A stretch of DNA of 64,000 nt from Lutibacter sp. (GTDB lineage Bacteria; Bacteroidota; Bacteroidia; Flavobacteriales; Flavobacteriaceae), in contig NZ_JAKIUR010000003.1 of the NCBI RefSeq assembly GCF_021647475.1, positions 1 through 64,000 on the forward strand, read 5' to 3'. Below are positions 1-8,889 of this stretch, one piece after another. The notes under the pieces were generated by a model. That model did no database searches, was not told where the DNA came from, and saw only the letters and a list, made by a program, of their open reading frames with translations. Numbering within the stretch: the first letter of the stretch is position 1; each line of letters starts with the position of its first letter. Both the position numbers and the translations under genes were made by a program.

Positions 1-229
1 TCCAATCAATCGTATTGGTTAAAAGATAAAGTTCGTGTTTGGGATTTAAAAGTTCTCCTAGCGTATTTCCTAAAAAATTATATTGATTTGTATCGATTTT
101 ATGTGAACGCATTTGACAAGGTTTTATGCACCAAGATACTAAAAACTGGTCTTTTTTGAACCCTATTTTGGTAATAAAAACAACTAAAAACACTATTAAA
201 ACTATCTTCTTGTAATAAAATAGGTTCGA
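1..229 (-). CDS. Partial putative membrane or exported protein, N-terminal part
   Basis: An open reading frame on the minus strand runs from a stop at 230-232 to the window edge, about 76 codons without a stop, which is long for DNA this AT-rich. It begins with two lysines followed by a hydrophobic run (IVLIVFLVVFI) like a signal peptide or membrane anchor, then a polar stretch containing LGNTLGELLNPKHELYLLT. No ATG lies ahead of the hydrophobic run; a GTG near 193 is the only obvious start. It abuts a transposase remnant, so the original start may have been lost by an insertion. Family not recognised. Confidence 0.35.
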
Positions 230-263
230 CTACTTATATTCCTGATATGGTTCTCTTAGCTAA

Positions 264-497
264 TTCGTATTTGGGATCCTAACACAGTTTATGGGTTTTC
301 AAAAAATAAATACCATTGGAATACAGCAAGCAAACAAAATGATACACTTCTCAGCAATGGCTTATAACCTTAAGAAATACCTAAAATTCATTATAAAAAT
401 TGTAAAAAGTGATGTCAAAGCAATGAATCATTTTGTTTTACAGTTAAAAGAGCTATTTACACCTAAAATAAGGGTATTGGCTGACCTTAAAAATTGA
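264..497 (+). pseudogene. IS1182-like transposase, C-terminal remnant
   Basis: The translated fragment includes FGILTQFMGFQKINTIGIQQ followed by ANKMIHFSAMAYNLKKYLKF, which I recognise as the C-terminal end of Bacteroidota IS1182-type DDE transposases (FG-LTQFMG-RKINTIG--QANK--H--AMAYNLKKYLK). The frame is blocked by stops at 261-263 and 243-245, and the catalytic core is missing, so only the last 75 or so residues remain. An ATG at 291 inside the fragment is not a gene start. It marks a past insertion between the truncated frame at the window edge and the AroE-like gene. Confidence 0.6.
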
Positions 498-611
498 AAT
501 TTCAATAGCAATTACAAAAAACAAAAGCCCCTTAAAATGGAGCTTTTGAGTTGGGTTATATGATTTATTACTGCCTTGCGTAACGATTACCAGTGTTGTG
601 TGTAGTTATTT

Positions 612-1397
612 CTAGTCCATAAATTCATTCATTAGTCTAATTTGTCCTTTCAACATTGCAATTCCTTTATGAATTTTACAACCTTTTTCAATTGCCTTTT
701 TTAGAGTACAAGTAATTTTGGGATTTGTTATTATTTCTGCAACAAGAGTGTTAGAAGCAAGATTTGAAAGCGATAATATTGGCTTGTCATTCTCTTGCAT
801 TCCAACTGAAGTAGCATTAATTAAAATGTCAGTATCCATTGAAATTTGGTCTTTGTAACCTATTTCAATGTTAGGATAGATAACTTTTAAATTTTCTATT
901 AATGTAGAAGCTTTAGTTTTCGACCGATTATAAATAGTTAATTTCTTAATGCCATTTTCACATAGAGAATAAGCAATTCCAGAAGCTGCTCCACCCGCTC
1001 CAAGTAAAAAGATATTTTTTGATTTTATCGAATGTTTGTGATGCCTCAACCCTTCAATAAATCCATTTCCATCTAGTAAAGTACCTTTCAATAGTCCTTC
1101 CGATGTTCTTTTTATAACATTACAAGCTCCAACTCTTTTAACTTCTTCTGAAGCTTCATCAAGATATTTTACTATTTCAGTCTTATGAGGCATTGTAATT
1201 ACTAAACCATTAAAATTTTGAATATATTTAAGCCCTTCAATAGTTGATTTTAAAGAGATTTTGTCAACGTGAATAGGAATAAGAACTTTGTTTTCTTTTT
1301 TCTTAGCAAAAAGATGATTCATTAACTTTGGTACGGACACATGATGAATTGGATCTCCTAGTATTCCATAAATTTTAGTTTTTCCGTTAATTTCCAT
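612..1397 (-). CDS. AroE-like shikimate dehydrogenase family protein, probably not canonical
   Basis: Member of the shikimate/quinate dehydrogenase family, NAD(P)-dependent oxidoreductases of cyclohexene acids. An ATG at 1463 gives 283 residues, but family alignment favours the ATG at 1397, just before INGKTKIYGILGDP. In the 283-residue numbering, the catalytic pair is present as K94 (TMPHK) and D131 (LLDG), with N115 (GACNV), the nucleotide loop GAGGAASG at 155-162, and Q274 in the C-terminal helix. The two serines that bind the shikimate carboxylate in E. coli AroE (S14 and S16, in HSKSP) are both valine here (HVSVP, V42 and V44), and NTD is LLD. This suggests a related but different substrate. 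It sits alone between IS remnants, not with aromatic biosynthesis genes. Confidence 0.75.
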   Translation of the reverse strand: MEINGKTKIYGILGDPIHHVSVPKLMNHLFAKKKENKVLIPIHVDKISLKSTIEGLKYIQNFNGLVITMPHKTEIVKYLDEASEEVKRVGACNVIKRTSEGLLKGTLLDGNGFIEGLRHHKHSIKSKNIFLLGAGGAASGIAYSLCENGIKKLTIYNRSKTKASTLIENLKVIYPNIEIGYKDQISMDTDILINATSVGMQENDKPILSLSNLASNTLVAEIITNPKITCTLKKAIEKGCKIHKGIAMLKGQIRLMNEFMD

Positions 1398-1572
1398 TTT
1401 AGTGATTTTAATTACACACAGCGGTTTTGGCATGATTTCGTTGTTGAATTTCAACGATGACATTTTTATTTTACCGTTAAGTTTATTTTATAGTTTAATT
1501 CTTTGTTTTTGTGCGATTTAAGCCTTTTATAGTAAGCTTGTTTACTAATCCCAAAACACTGGTAAATCCATT

Positions 1573-1967
1573 TTACTTTAAACGATTTACTTTCTTTTTC
1601 GCTATTTCTTTTGCTAATGTTTTGGGCAAGAACTTTTTTGATAAATTGGTTCCAGTAATAATTTCCATATCAGCAATAATGTCTTGCTGAAACTCTTTAA
1701 CGAATTCTAATTCTTCAATTTTTTCATTCAATTTCTTGATGGTATCATCTTTACTCATACTCTTTAATTTTTGATTAAAGGTAGCATATTTTTTAATCCA
1801 ATAATGTAAATCCAATAATGTAAAGATGACCTAGAAATATCATACTTTTTTGAAGCGTAATTTACAGATATCTGTCCATTAGTTATTTGGGCAATGACGA
1901 ATAATTTATGCTCAAAGGTTACTTTTTTGTACTGTATTTTTCGACAGTCTTGTTTTTCTTGTTTCAT
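1573..1967 (-). pseudogene. IS3-family OrfA transposase, frameshifted
   Basis: Two overlapping minus-strand frames together make a complete OrfA-type helix-turn-helix protein. The first (1967 to 1764) reads YKKVTFEHKLFVIAQI, GQISVNYASKKYDISRSS and LHYWI; the second (1815 to 1573) resumes at LHYWIKKYATF and continues with IEELEFVKEFQQDIIADM and LAKEIAKKKVNRLK. The break is explained by a 14-bp tandem duplication (1795-1808 and 1809-1822), which duplicates the LHYWI codons and shifts frame. Removing one copy restores one continuous protein of about 120 residues. No OrfB follows on this strand, so the element is dead. Confidence 0.75.
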
Positions 1968-2072
1968 AAGTGACTATAATTAATTGTTTGATTTTTAGTC
2001 AACCTATTTCAGGAATTTACATAGAATTGCATAGCACATCACGAATTCCTTAATTTAAAATAAATTAAATGA

Positions 2073-2225
2073 GCAAAAGGAAATTGTTGGGATAATGCTG
2101 TGGTAGAATCATTCTTTAAAACACTGAAGTCTGAATTGATTTATCATCATAGTTTTAAAATCATAGAAGAAGCTAAATTAGCAGTATTTGAATATATAGA
2201 AGTTTGGTATAATAGACGAATGTAA
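2073..2225 (+). pseudogene. IS3-family OrfB integrase remnant
   Basis: About 50 codons on the plus strand read KGNCWDNAVVESFFKTLKSE and then LIYHHSFKIIEEAKLAVFEY and IEVWYNRRM, ending in TAA at 2223-2225. This is the final part of the rve integrase core of IS3/IS150-type OrfB (GN-WDNA--ESFFKTLKSE...EYIE-WYN), including the last acidic residue of the DDE triad (E in VESFF). A stop at 2070-2072 and a frame change cut it upstream. It lies on the strand opposite the OrfA remnant, so the two come from different copies or from a rearranged one. Confidence 0.7.
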
Positions 2226-2336
2226 TCTTAGTCGTGATTTTCATTCATAAAAATATTTCAAATTCTTGTAAGATTTCCATCAAACTGTTCGAAGATTTTT
2301 CTGTTAGCTCTACTAAGTAGAATTGTTTTAAAATAG

Positions 2337-2367
2337 ACGGTTTAGTTCACACTAAACCGTTTTTTTT
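2337..2367 (+). terminator. Intrinsic terminator, 10-bp perfect stem
   Basis: ACGGTTTAGT (2337-2346) and ACTAAACCGT (2351-2360) form a perfect 10-bp stem with a TCAC tetraloop, followed by seven or more T residues. No intact plus-strand gene lies directly upstream, only the OrfB remnant, so it is an orphan terminator. It probably served a gene lost by the IS rearrangements, and may now shield the PUL regulator from read-through. Confidence 0.75.
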
Positions 2368-2410
2368 ATTTTATAATTTTTTTGACATTGATTTTTGATA
2401 ATAATTAATT

Positions 2411-2526
2411 TGTATGTCCGTAATTAGTAATAATAAAGAACACCGTCATGCTGAACCTGCCAGCAGCAGGCGGGCTCGTTTTAGGGTGATGGACGTTATG
2501 TAAGATTATGGACAATCAGTAATTAA
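2411..2526. repeat. Dispersed palindromic repeat, family A (degenerate copy)
   Basis: The core at 2444-2495 (GTCATGCTGAACCTGCC, a short spacer, then GGCGGGCTCGTTTT) matches the start of similar units at 25303, 28895 and 50797. It is flanked by TGTCCGTAAT (2415-2424) and ATTATGGACA (2505-2514), which pair with each other. The similar flank TTACGGACAATCA occurs beside the copy at 28895. It is non-coding, and reads as a miniature palindromic element of the kind scattered through flavobacterial intergenic regions. Confidence 0.6.
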
Positions 2527-2661
2527 TTTCTATTTTTTATCATTTGGTGTGCATTTAAATTCAATTAAATTGTATGTATTTGTTAAATTTAATTTAATAA
2601 GTGTTTTTTAGATATTTAAAAACCTAATAAAAATTGTAATATTGTATTCATAATTTTAGGT

Positions 2662-5451
2662 TTGAACTTTAAGAAAAGCATACTTTTTTATTTATTATTT
2701 CTGGCTGCTATTAAGTTAAGTGCTCAGGAATTACCACCTATACAAAATTATACTCCAGAAGATTACGGAGCAGAAAATCAAAATTGGTCTATATCACAAT
2801 CATCTGAAAAATATATTTATGTAGCTAATAATAGCGGATTATTGGAGTATAATGGTGCAGAATGGAATCTCTATAATTCACCAAACAGCACTATTATTAG
2901 GTCTGTAAAAGTTATTGGTAATAAAATTTATACAGGTTGCTATATGGAATTTGGGTTTTGGCAACGTAATAAATTTGGTAATCTTTATTACACCTCATTA
3001 ATTAACAAACTTAAAACTCCATTAATTGAAGGTGAACAATTTTGGAATATTATTGAATATGATAATTGGATTTTATTTCAAACGCATAATAGAATTTATT
3101 TTTATGATACTGTGAACGATGAATTTAATGTGATAAATTCAAACAATGCTATTTTAAAGGTTTTTAATATAAATGATATAATTTATTATTATGTTGAAAG
3201 TGAAGGTGTTTATAAAATAGTAAAAGGTAAAAATCAATTAATATATGATGAACCTATTTTTAAGAAAGATAGGGTTATAAATATGTTTTCAATTCATGGA
3301 GGCTTATTAATTCAGACTAGAAACTCTGGATTCTATGTTTTTAAAAATGATAAAATTTCAATTTGGAATATTGCTGCTTCAAATTTTTTAAAAAAGGTAA
3401 ATGTCTTTAATAGTATTCAATTAAATGATAAAAGTTTTGTGTTAGGGACAATATCAAACGGAGTTGTTTTTTTAAGTAAATCAGGTGAAATTGAATATCA
3501 GATTAATCAAAAAAATGGTCTTATTAATAATACAGCGTTATCTATTTTTGAAGATGAAAATGAGAATATTTGGGTTGGATTAGATAACGGTATTAGTACC
3601 ATAAATATTAAATCTGCAGTAAGAATTTTTAAGGATAATATTGGAAATATAGGCACAATATACGATTCTAAAATTTTTAATAGCTATTTATATATCGGTA
3701 CAAATCAAGGTGTGTTTTATAAAAAATGGAATACTAAAAATAGCAGTTTCAAATTTATAGAAGGTACTGCTGGGCAAGTATGGAGCTTGTTTATTTTTGA
3801 CAATAAACTTTTTTGTGGGCATGATTATGGTACTTTTATTATTAAAAAAAATAAAGCACAGTTAATTGCAAACATACATGGTACTTGGGGTTTTAGACCT
3901 GTGCCAAACAATAATCAGGAATTATTACAAGGTAACTATAAAGGTTTATATGTTTTAAGCAAGGAATCTGGAAGTTGGAAATTAAAAAATAAAATTAAAG
4001 GATTTGATAGTTCTGCTAGATATTTTAATTTTTTGAGTGATTCAGAAATTTGTGTAAGCCATGAATATACAACAGGAATTTTTACCTTGGAAGTGAATAG
4101 AAAATTGACTGAAGTAAACAAAATTAATAAAGATTCTCTTTTACCAGTTGGAAAAAGTTCAAGTTTATCCAAATATAAACACCAACTTTTGTACGCAGTA
4201 GAAAATGGAATTTTTAAGTACAATGTTAACAAAAAACATTTTTTAAAAGACACAATATTAAGTCCTCTTATATTGGACGGAGGCTTTTTGTCAGGGAAAA
4301 TAGTTGTTGATGAAACGGGGAAATTATGGGGTTTTTCAAAAGAATACATAAGTTATGTTTCATTTAATAATATAACTAACAAATTAAAAATTAATAATCT
4401 CTCCATTCCAGCTAGTTTAAGAAAAGGAATTATTGGATATGAAAATATTTCTTATCTCGAAAAAAATAAATATCTTTTAGGAACAACAAACGGTTATTTA
4501 ATTATTGATATTTCAAAAATTAATACTTCAGGGAAAAACACAATTTATCTTAATTCAATTGTTATAAAAAGTAGAGATAAAGTAGTTCAAAAACTTAATG
4601 TACTTCAAAACATAAAAACAACCGAATTAAAGGTTAATCAAAATTCAATTTTCTTTCAATATAGTGTGCCAGTTTACGATAAATATCAAATTATAAAATA
4701 TCAATATAAGCTAAATGGTTATTATAATGACTGGAGTAATTGGGATTCACAAACTAATGTAAGTTTTGAAAACCTTTCATTTGGAAAGTATAATTTTGAA
4801 GTTAGAGCTAAAATTGGTAATAAATTAAGTCAAAATATTAGTAATTTTCAATTTATAATTAATAGACCTTGGTATCTTACAAAGTTGGCTATAATTATTT
4901 ATGTATTCATTTTATTTGCCATAGCATTATTAATTCATAAAGCTTATAAAAAACATTATAAAAAGCAAATTGAGCATCAAGAAAAGGAAAATGAACGATT
5001 AAAAGTTCGTTTTAATAATGAAAAATTAAATCAAGAAATTGATTCCAAAAATAAAGAATTAGCAATTTTAACAATGAGTTTAATTAAAAAGAATGAAGTT
5101 TTAAATAACATTAAAAAAGAAATGAATTCTAAAAATTTAGAATTAAAAGACAATTCCGTAATAAAATTAATTGACCAAGATTTAAAGAATTCAAATGATT
5201 GGAAATTTTTTGAAGAAGCTTTTAATAGTGCAGATAAAAACTTTTTTGAAAAAATTAAAAAATCGCATCCAAATTTAACTCCAAATGATTTACGCTTTTG
5301 TGCATTTTTAAGATTAAATTTAACATCTAAAGAAATTGCACCATTACTTAATATTTCAGTTAGAAGTGTTGAAATAAAACGTTACAGATTACGAAAAAAA
5401 ATGAATTTAAGTCATAAAGATAGCTTAATTAGCCATATTCTAGAAATTTAG
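2662..5451 (+). CDS. Membrane-spanning PUL regulator: propeller, Y_Y_Y, LuxR-type HTH
   Basis: Predicted glycan-sensing transcription regulator of the adjacent PUL. It begins with TTG, followed by a signal peptide (residues 1-21, ending LSAQ). A long periplasmic part (about 30-660) has repeats of the two-component-regulator propeller kind (for example ENIWVGLDNGISTI). A Y_Y_Y domain (about 665-732, with YQYKLNGYYNDWS) is followed by one membrane helix (about 743-763), a cytoplasmic coiled coil (764-830), and a C-terminal helix-turn-helix (872-929: LTPNDLRFCAFLRLNLTSKE). Unlike hybrid two-component regulators it has no histidine kinase or receiver domain, so the signal presumably passes directly through the membrane. 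It lies 297 bp upstream of susC on the same strand, the usual place for the regulator. Family assignment is firm; the ligand is inferred. Confidence 0.85.
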   Translation: MNFKKSILFYLLFLAAIKLSAQELPPIQNYTPEDYGAENQNWSISQSSEKYIYVANNSGLLEYNGAEWNLYNSPNSTIIRSVKVIGNKIYTGCYMEFGFWQRNKFGNLYYTSLINKLKTPLIEGEQFWNIIEYDNWILFQTHNRIYFYDTVNDEFNVINSNNAILKVFNINDIIYYYVESEGVYKIVKGKNQLIYDEPIFKKDRVINMFSIHGGLLIQTRNSGFYVFKNDKISIWNIAASNFLKKVNVFNSIQLNDKSFVLGTISNGVVFLSKSGEIEYQINQKNGLINNTALSIFEDENENIWVGLDNGISTINIKSAVRIFKDNIGNIGTIYDSKIFNSYLYIGTNQGVFYKKWNTKNSSFKFIEGTAGQVWSLFIFDNKLFCGHDYGTFIIKKNKAQLIANIHGTWGFRPVPNNNQELLQGNYKGLYVLSKESGSWKLKNKIKGFDSSARYFNFLSDSEICVSHEYTTGIFTLEVNRKLTEVNKINKDSLLPVGKSSSLSKYKHQLLYAVENGIFKYNVNKKHFLKDTILSPLILDGGFLSGKIVVDETGKLWGFSKEYISYVSFNNITNKLKINNLSIPASLRKGIIGYENISYLEKNKYLLGTTNGYLIIDISKINTSGKNTIYLNSIVIKSRDKVVQKLNVLQNIKTTELKVNQNSIFFQYSVPVYDKYQIIKYQYKLNGYYNDWSNWDSQTNVSFENLSFGKYNFEVRAKIGNKLSQNISNFQFIINRPWYLTKLAIIIYVFILFAIALLIHKAYKKHYKKQIEHQEKENERLKVRFNNEKLNQEIDSKNKELAILTMSLIKKNEVLNNIKKEMNSKNLELKDNSVIKLIDQDLKNSNDWKFFEEAFNSADKNFFEKIKKSHPNLTPNDLRFCAFLRLNLTSKEIAPLLNISVRSVEIKRYRLRKKMNLSHKDSLISHILEI

Positions 5452-5452
5452 A

Positions 5453-5484
5453 ACTACAACATTTTTATTTTTTACCACAACATT
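5453..5484. promoter_or_regulatory. Candidate operator: direct repeats 21 bp apart upstream of susC
   Basis: ACTACAACATT (5453-5463) and ACCACAACATT (5474-5484) are near-identical direct repeats with a 21-bp period, two turns of the helix, as expected for a dimeric LuxR-type DNA-binding domain. They lie just after the regulator stop and about 265 bp before the susC ATG. The link to the neighbouring regulator is inferred from spacing and position only. No clear TAnnTTTG promoter box was found between here and susC. Confidence 0.3.
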
Positions 5485-5748
5485 ACCTTTACGAAAACCT
5501 TATAGAGCTATATTTTTAGATTTCGTCCCATGCTACAAATTGTTATAACCTTGTTAAATCCGTCTATTTTAAAGGAATTATTTTAGATATCCTTAATTTT
5601 AAGGTTTTAAGTTTATGATGTATGTTTTTTGTATAGGTGTTATTTGTGAAATAAGTAATATTTAGGTTTAAATTTAAAAATGCTAATCGTATAACTAAAT
5701 TAACTATATCGATTTAGTAAAACAAAAAACTATCAAAACTCAATATTT

Positions 5749-8700
5749 ATGAAATTAAATTCATTTTCAAAAAAAGTAAGATTAATTTTTACACTTTTTT
5801 TATTTTTTAGTATTGTAGTCTCAGCTCAATCTAAAAAGAAAGTTACTGGTACAGTATATTCCACAGAGGATAATACTCCATTACCAGGTGCGTCAGTAGA
5901 AGAGAAAGGAACAAAGAATGGAGCGTCAACAGATTTTGACGGTAAATTTTCATTGGAGGTTTCTAATGCTTCAACCACTTTAATTGTATCTTATTTAGGA
6001 TATAAAACTAAAGAGGTTACTATTACAAATTCATCTATGCGTATTACGCTTCAAGCTGATGTTAGTTCGCTTAATGAAGTTGTTGTAATTGGGTATGGTA
6101 CTCAAAAAATAACAAAAATTTCAGGAGCTATTTCAACGGTTAAATCGGCAGAAATTGAGCAACTTAAACCGGTTAGAGCAGAAGAAGCTTTACAAGGAAC
6201 TGCCTCTGGTGTATCTGTTATTCAAAGCGGTGTTCCAGGAAGCAAGCCTACTGTTTTAATCAGAGGTATTCCTTCTTATTCTGGAACCGATCCTGTAGTT
6301 ATTATAGATGGCGTTCCACAAACTTTAGGTGATTTAAATGCTATTAATCCATCTGATATTAAATCTTTAAACGTATTAAAAGATGCCGCTACCACATCTA
6401 TTTATGGTGTAAAAGGTGGTAATGGTGTAATTGTTGTTACTACACGAAGTGGGCATAAAAATCAAAAAGCTCAATTTACATTTAATACAAATTTAGGAGT
6501 ACAATCCGTAATAAAAACTATTGGTGTATTAAACGCAACAGAATATGGAGCAATAGTAAATGAAGGCAGTTTAGCTGCTGGGGGAAATATAATTTTCCCT
6601 GATCTTTCAGTATTGGGAGTTGGAACAAATTGGCAAGACGAAATATTTAAAGATGCTGATATTATATCACATAGTTTATCTGCAAGTGGTGGTAGCGATA
6701 AAATGAGTTATTTTTTATCTACAAGTTATTTAGGTCAAGATGGTATTGTTGGTGGAGGAGACAAATCTAATTTTAATAGGATAAATGTTACTGCAAATCT
6801 TAATTTTAATTTATCACCTAAATTAAAATTAATTTTAAATACAAGTTATGTAAATATTAAAAGTCAATCTGTTTCATCAAATTCTTTTAATTCAATAATT
6901 GGTAGTGCACTAAATTTTGATCCTACAGTAGAAATATTTAATACGGTTCCAAATACAATTGGAACATATGGATATAGTAATTTATTAAAATCAGAAATTT
7001 TTAACCCACTTACTAAATTAGAAAATACTTATAATAGAAGTAATGGTAATAAACTTTATGGAAAAGCAGAATTACAATATGATGTAATAAAAAATTTAAA
7101 AGTAACCTCAAGGCTTGGTTATATTAAATGGGATCAAGTAGGTAAACGGTTTAATCCACTAGTATTTTACGGCCCGCAAAATGTATCAAGTACCTTAAAT
7201 GCCGATGGTACTACAGTAGCAGGTAAACATAATAGCGTAACTGAATTCTCAAATTCTAACTTTGATTTCACTTTTGAAAATTTCGTTAATTATACCTTTA
7301 ATATTAAAGAAAAACACAATTTTGATATTGTAGTTGGAATATCTGTTGCAAAAACCACAGGTTCAGGGTTTACAGCTTCAAGAGAGGATGTACGTGACAA
7401 CTCATGGGCTTGGGCAGATATAAGTGCTGCAACTGGTATAAATACTGCTACAAATACTAAAGCCCAAACAGGTTCAAGTTATCAAAATTTAACTAGAAAA
7501 AATGCTTCTTATTTTGGTAGAATCAATTATGATTATGAAGGAAAATATTTAGCTTCATTTACAGGCAGACGGGATGGTTCTATCGCATTTGGTGCTAATA
7601 ATAGATTCGGTAATTTTTATGCAGGATCACTAGGATGGGTTGCAACTAAAGAGGACTTTTTTAAATCAGATATTATAGATTTCTTAAAAATTAGAGGAAG
7701 TTACGGTACAACAGGTAATGAAAATGTACAGCCTCAGTTTGTAAGTATATCAACAGGTGGTCCTAGTTATGGCTCAACTGCTAATAGTAATGGTTATACT
7801 TTTAATGGTGTATTTTTTCCAGGTTCTACGGTTAATTCATTCAGTAATCCAACATTAAGATGGGAAAAACAAAAACAATTAAATGCTGGATTTGATATAA
7901 ATGCACTAAAAAGATTTTCTTTAACTGCTGATTATTTCGAAAAGAAAGTAGATGGTCTATTATTTGTTGATGCACCACCTTTAATGGCTGGAACTTCGTT
8001 ACCAGTAGCTTCTAACATTGGAACTACAAAAAGTACTGGTGTTGATTTAACTTTAGGTTATAATACTTTAGATACTAATAAATATAAATTTAATACATCA
8101 TTTACCTTTACAACTTCTACTAATAAGGTAACAGCAACTAATAGTGATGGTACAGCTGTTGTTCGAGGAGGAAGTTTCTTTAATGGGCAAAGTCAATCTG
8201 TAACAAGATTTGAAAAAGGATTTACACCAGGTTATTTTTATGGTTGGGAAACAGATGGTTTGTTTCAAACAGCCGCAGAGGTTGCGTCTAGTCCTACTCA
8301 AATAGGGGCTGTTCCAGGTGATATTAAATTTAAAGATTTAAATGGCGATGGAAAAATTACGGATTTAGACAGAACAAAAATAGGAGATCCTTTCCCTAAT
8401 TTTACAATGGGTTGGAATGTTAATATGTCCTATAAAGGATTTGATCTTAGTGTATTTACCTATGCATCCGTAGGAAATGATATTTATAGAGCTTATGAAC
8501 GTAATGCACAATTCACTAATAAATTTAGAAATATTTTAGATAGATGGACTGGGCCGGGTTCAACTAATGATGCAAATAATCCTCGATATACTTTCTCTGA
8601 TGCTAATAGTAATATTAGAGCTTCAGATAGATATGTTGAAGATGGTTCATTTGTGAAAATTAAAAATGTTGTTTTTGGTTATACCATTCCAAAATCAATG

Positions 8701-8880
8701 TTTGCAAGTAAAGTATTCACTAAAATTAGAGTATATGCACAAATTAAAAACCTTTATACATTTACTAATTATACTGGTTATGATCCTGAAATTGCTGGTG
8801 GTATTTTAAATACAGGTATTGACCGTGGAGCTTATCCACAGGCAAGAACCATTTCAGCAGGTGTAGACTTAAAATTTTAA
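5749..8880 (+). CDS. susC: SusC-like TonB-dependent outer-membrane glycan importer
   Basis: Outer-membrane transporter that imports oligosaccharides with its SusD partner, powered by TonB. 1043 residues, a normal length. A signal peptide (about 1-26) is followed by a carboxypeptidase-regulatory-like domain (32-105, GTVYSTEDNTPLPGASV), a TonB-box-like segment EVVVIGYGTQ (110-119), a plug domain (about 120-235, with LIRGIPSYSGTDPVVIIDGV) and a 22-strand barrel ending in the aromatic-rich ARTISAGVDLKF. susD follows after 9 bp (or 18 bp if its second ATG is used), so the two are co-transcribed. Substrate is inferred from the GH16 and GH3 genes downstream: beta-1,3-glucan oligosaccharides. Confidence 0.95.
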   Translation: MKLNSFSKKVRLIFTLFLFFSIVVSAQSKKKVTGTVYSTEDNTPLPGASVEEKGTKNGASTDFDGKFSLEVSNASTTLIVSYLGYKTKEVTITNSSMRITLQADVSSLNEVVVIGYGTQKITKISGAISTVKSAEIEQLKPVRAEEALQGTASGVSVIQSGVPGSKPTVLIRGIPSYSGTDPVVIIDGVPQTLGDLNAINPSDIKSLNVLKDAATTSIYGVKGGNGVIVVTTRSGHKNQKAQFTFNTNLGVQSVIKTIGVLNATEYGAIVNEGSLAAGGNIIFPDLSVLGVGTNWQDEIFKDADIISHSLSASGGSDKMSYFLSTSYLGQDGIVGGGDKSNFNRINVTANLNFNLSPKLKLILNTSYVNIKSQSVSSNSFNSIIGSALNFDPTVEIFNTVPNTIGTYGYSNLLKSEIFNPLTKLENTYNRSNGNKLYGKAELQYDVIKNLKVTSRLGYIKWDQVGKRFNPLVFYGPQNVSSTLNADGTTVAGKHNSVTEFSNSNFDFTFENFVNYTFNIKEKHNFDIVVGISVAKTTGSGFTASREDVRDNSWAWADISAATGINTATNTKAQTGSSYQNLTRKNASYFGRINYDYEGKYLASFTGRRDGSIAFGANNRFGNFYAGSLGWVATKEDFFKSDIIDFLKIRGSYGTTGNENVQPQFVSISTGGPSYGSTANSNGYTFNGVFFPGSTVNSFSNPTLRWEKQKQLNAGFDINALKRFSLTADYFEKKVDGLLFVDAPPLMAGTSLPVASNIGTTKSTGVDLTLGYNTLDTNKYKFNTSFTFTTSTNKVTATNSDGTAVVRGGSFFNGQSQSVTRFEKGFTPGYFYGWETDGLFQTAAEVASSPTQIGAVPGDIKFKDLNGDGKITDLDRTKIGDPFPNFTMGWNVNMSYKGFDLSVFTYASVGNDIYRAYERNAQFTNKFRNILDRWTGPGSTNDANNPRYTFSDANSNIRASDRYVEDGSFVKIKNVVFGYTIPKSMFASKVFTKIRVYAQIKNLYTFTNYTGYDPEIAGGILNTGIDRGAYPQARTISAGVDLKF

Positions 8881-8889
8881 ACTTCTAAA

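Larger units (their letters stand above)
2226..2661. other. Gene-free stretch between IS remnants and the PUL regulator
   Basis: No coding region is convincing here. The stretch holds a strong intrinsic terminator hairpin (2337-2367), a palindromic dispersed repeat (2411-2526), and AT-rich sequence just before the TTG start of the regulator at 2662, which must contain its promoter. I could not pick a convincing promoter box. Confidence 0.5.

Noticed and set aside
498..611. Terminator from AAAAGC...GCTTTT near 522-548
   Set aside because: Only six paired bases around a long loop, with no T run after it; too weak to call.
3936..4349. 137-codon frame on the minus strand inside the PUL regulator
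   Set aside because: It is antisense to a well-supported domain protein, with no recognisable motif. AT-rich genes commonly give such shadows.
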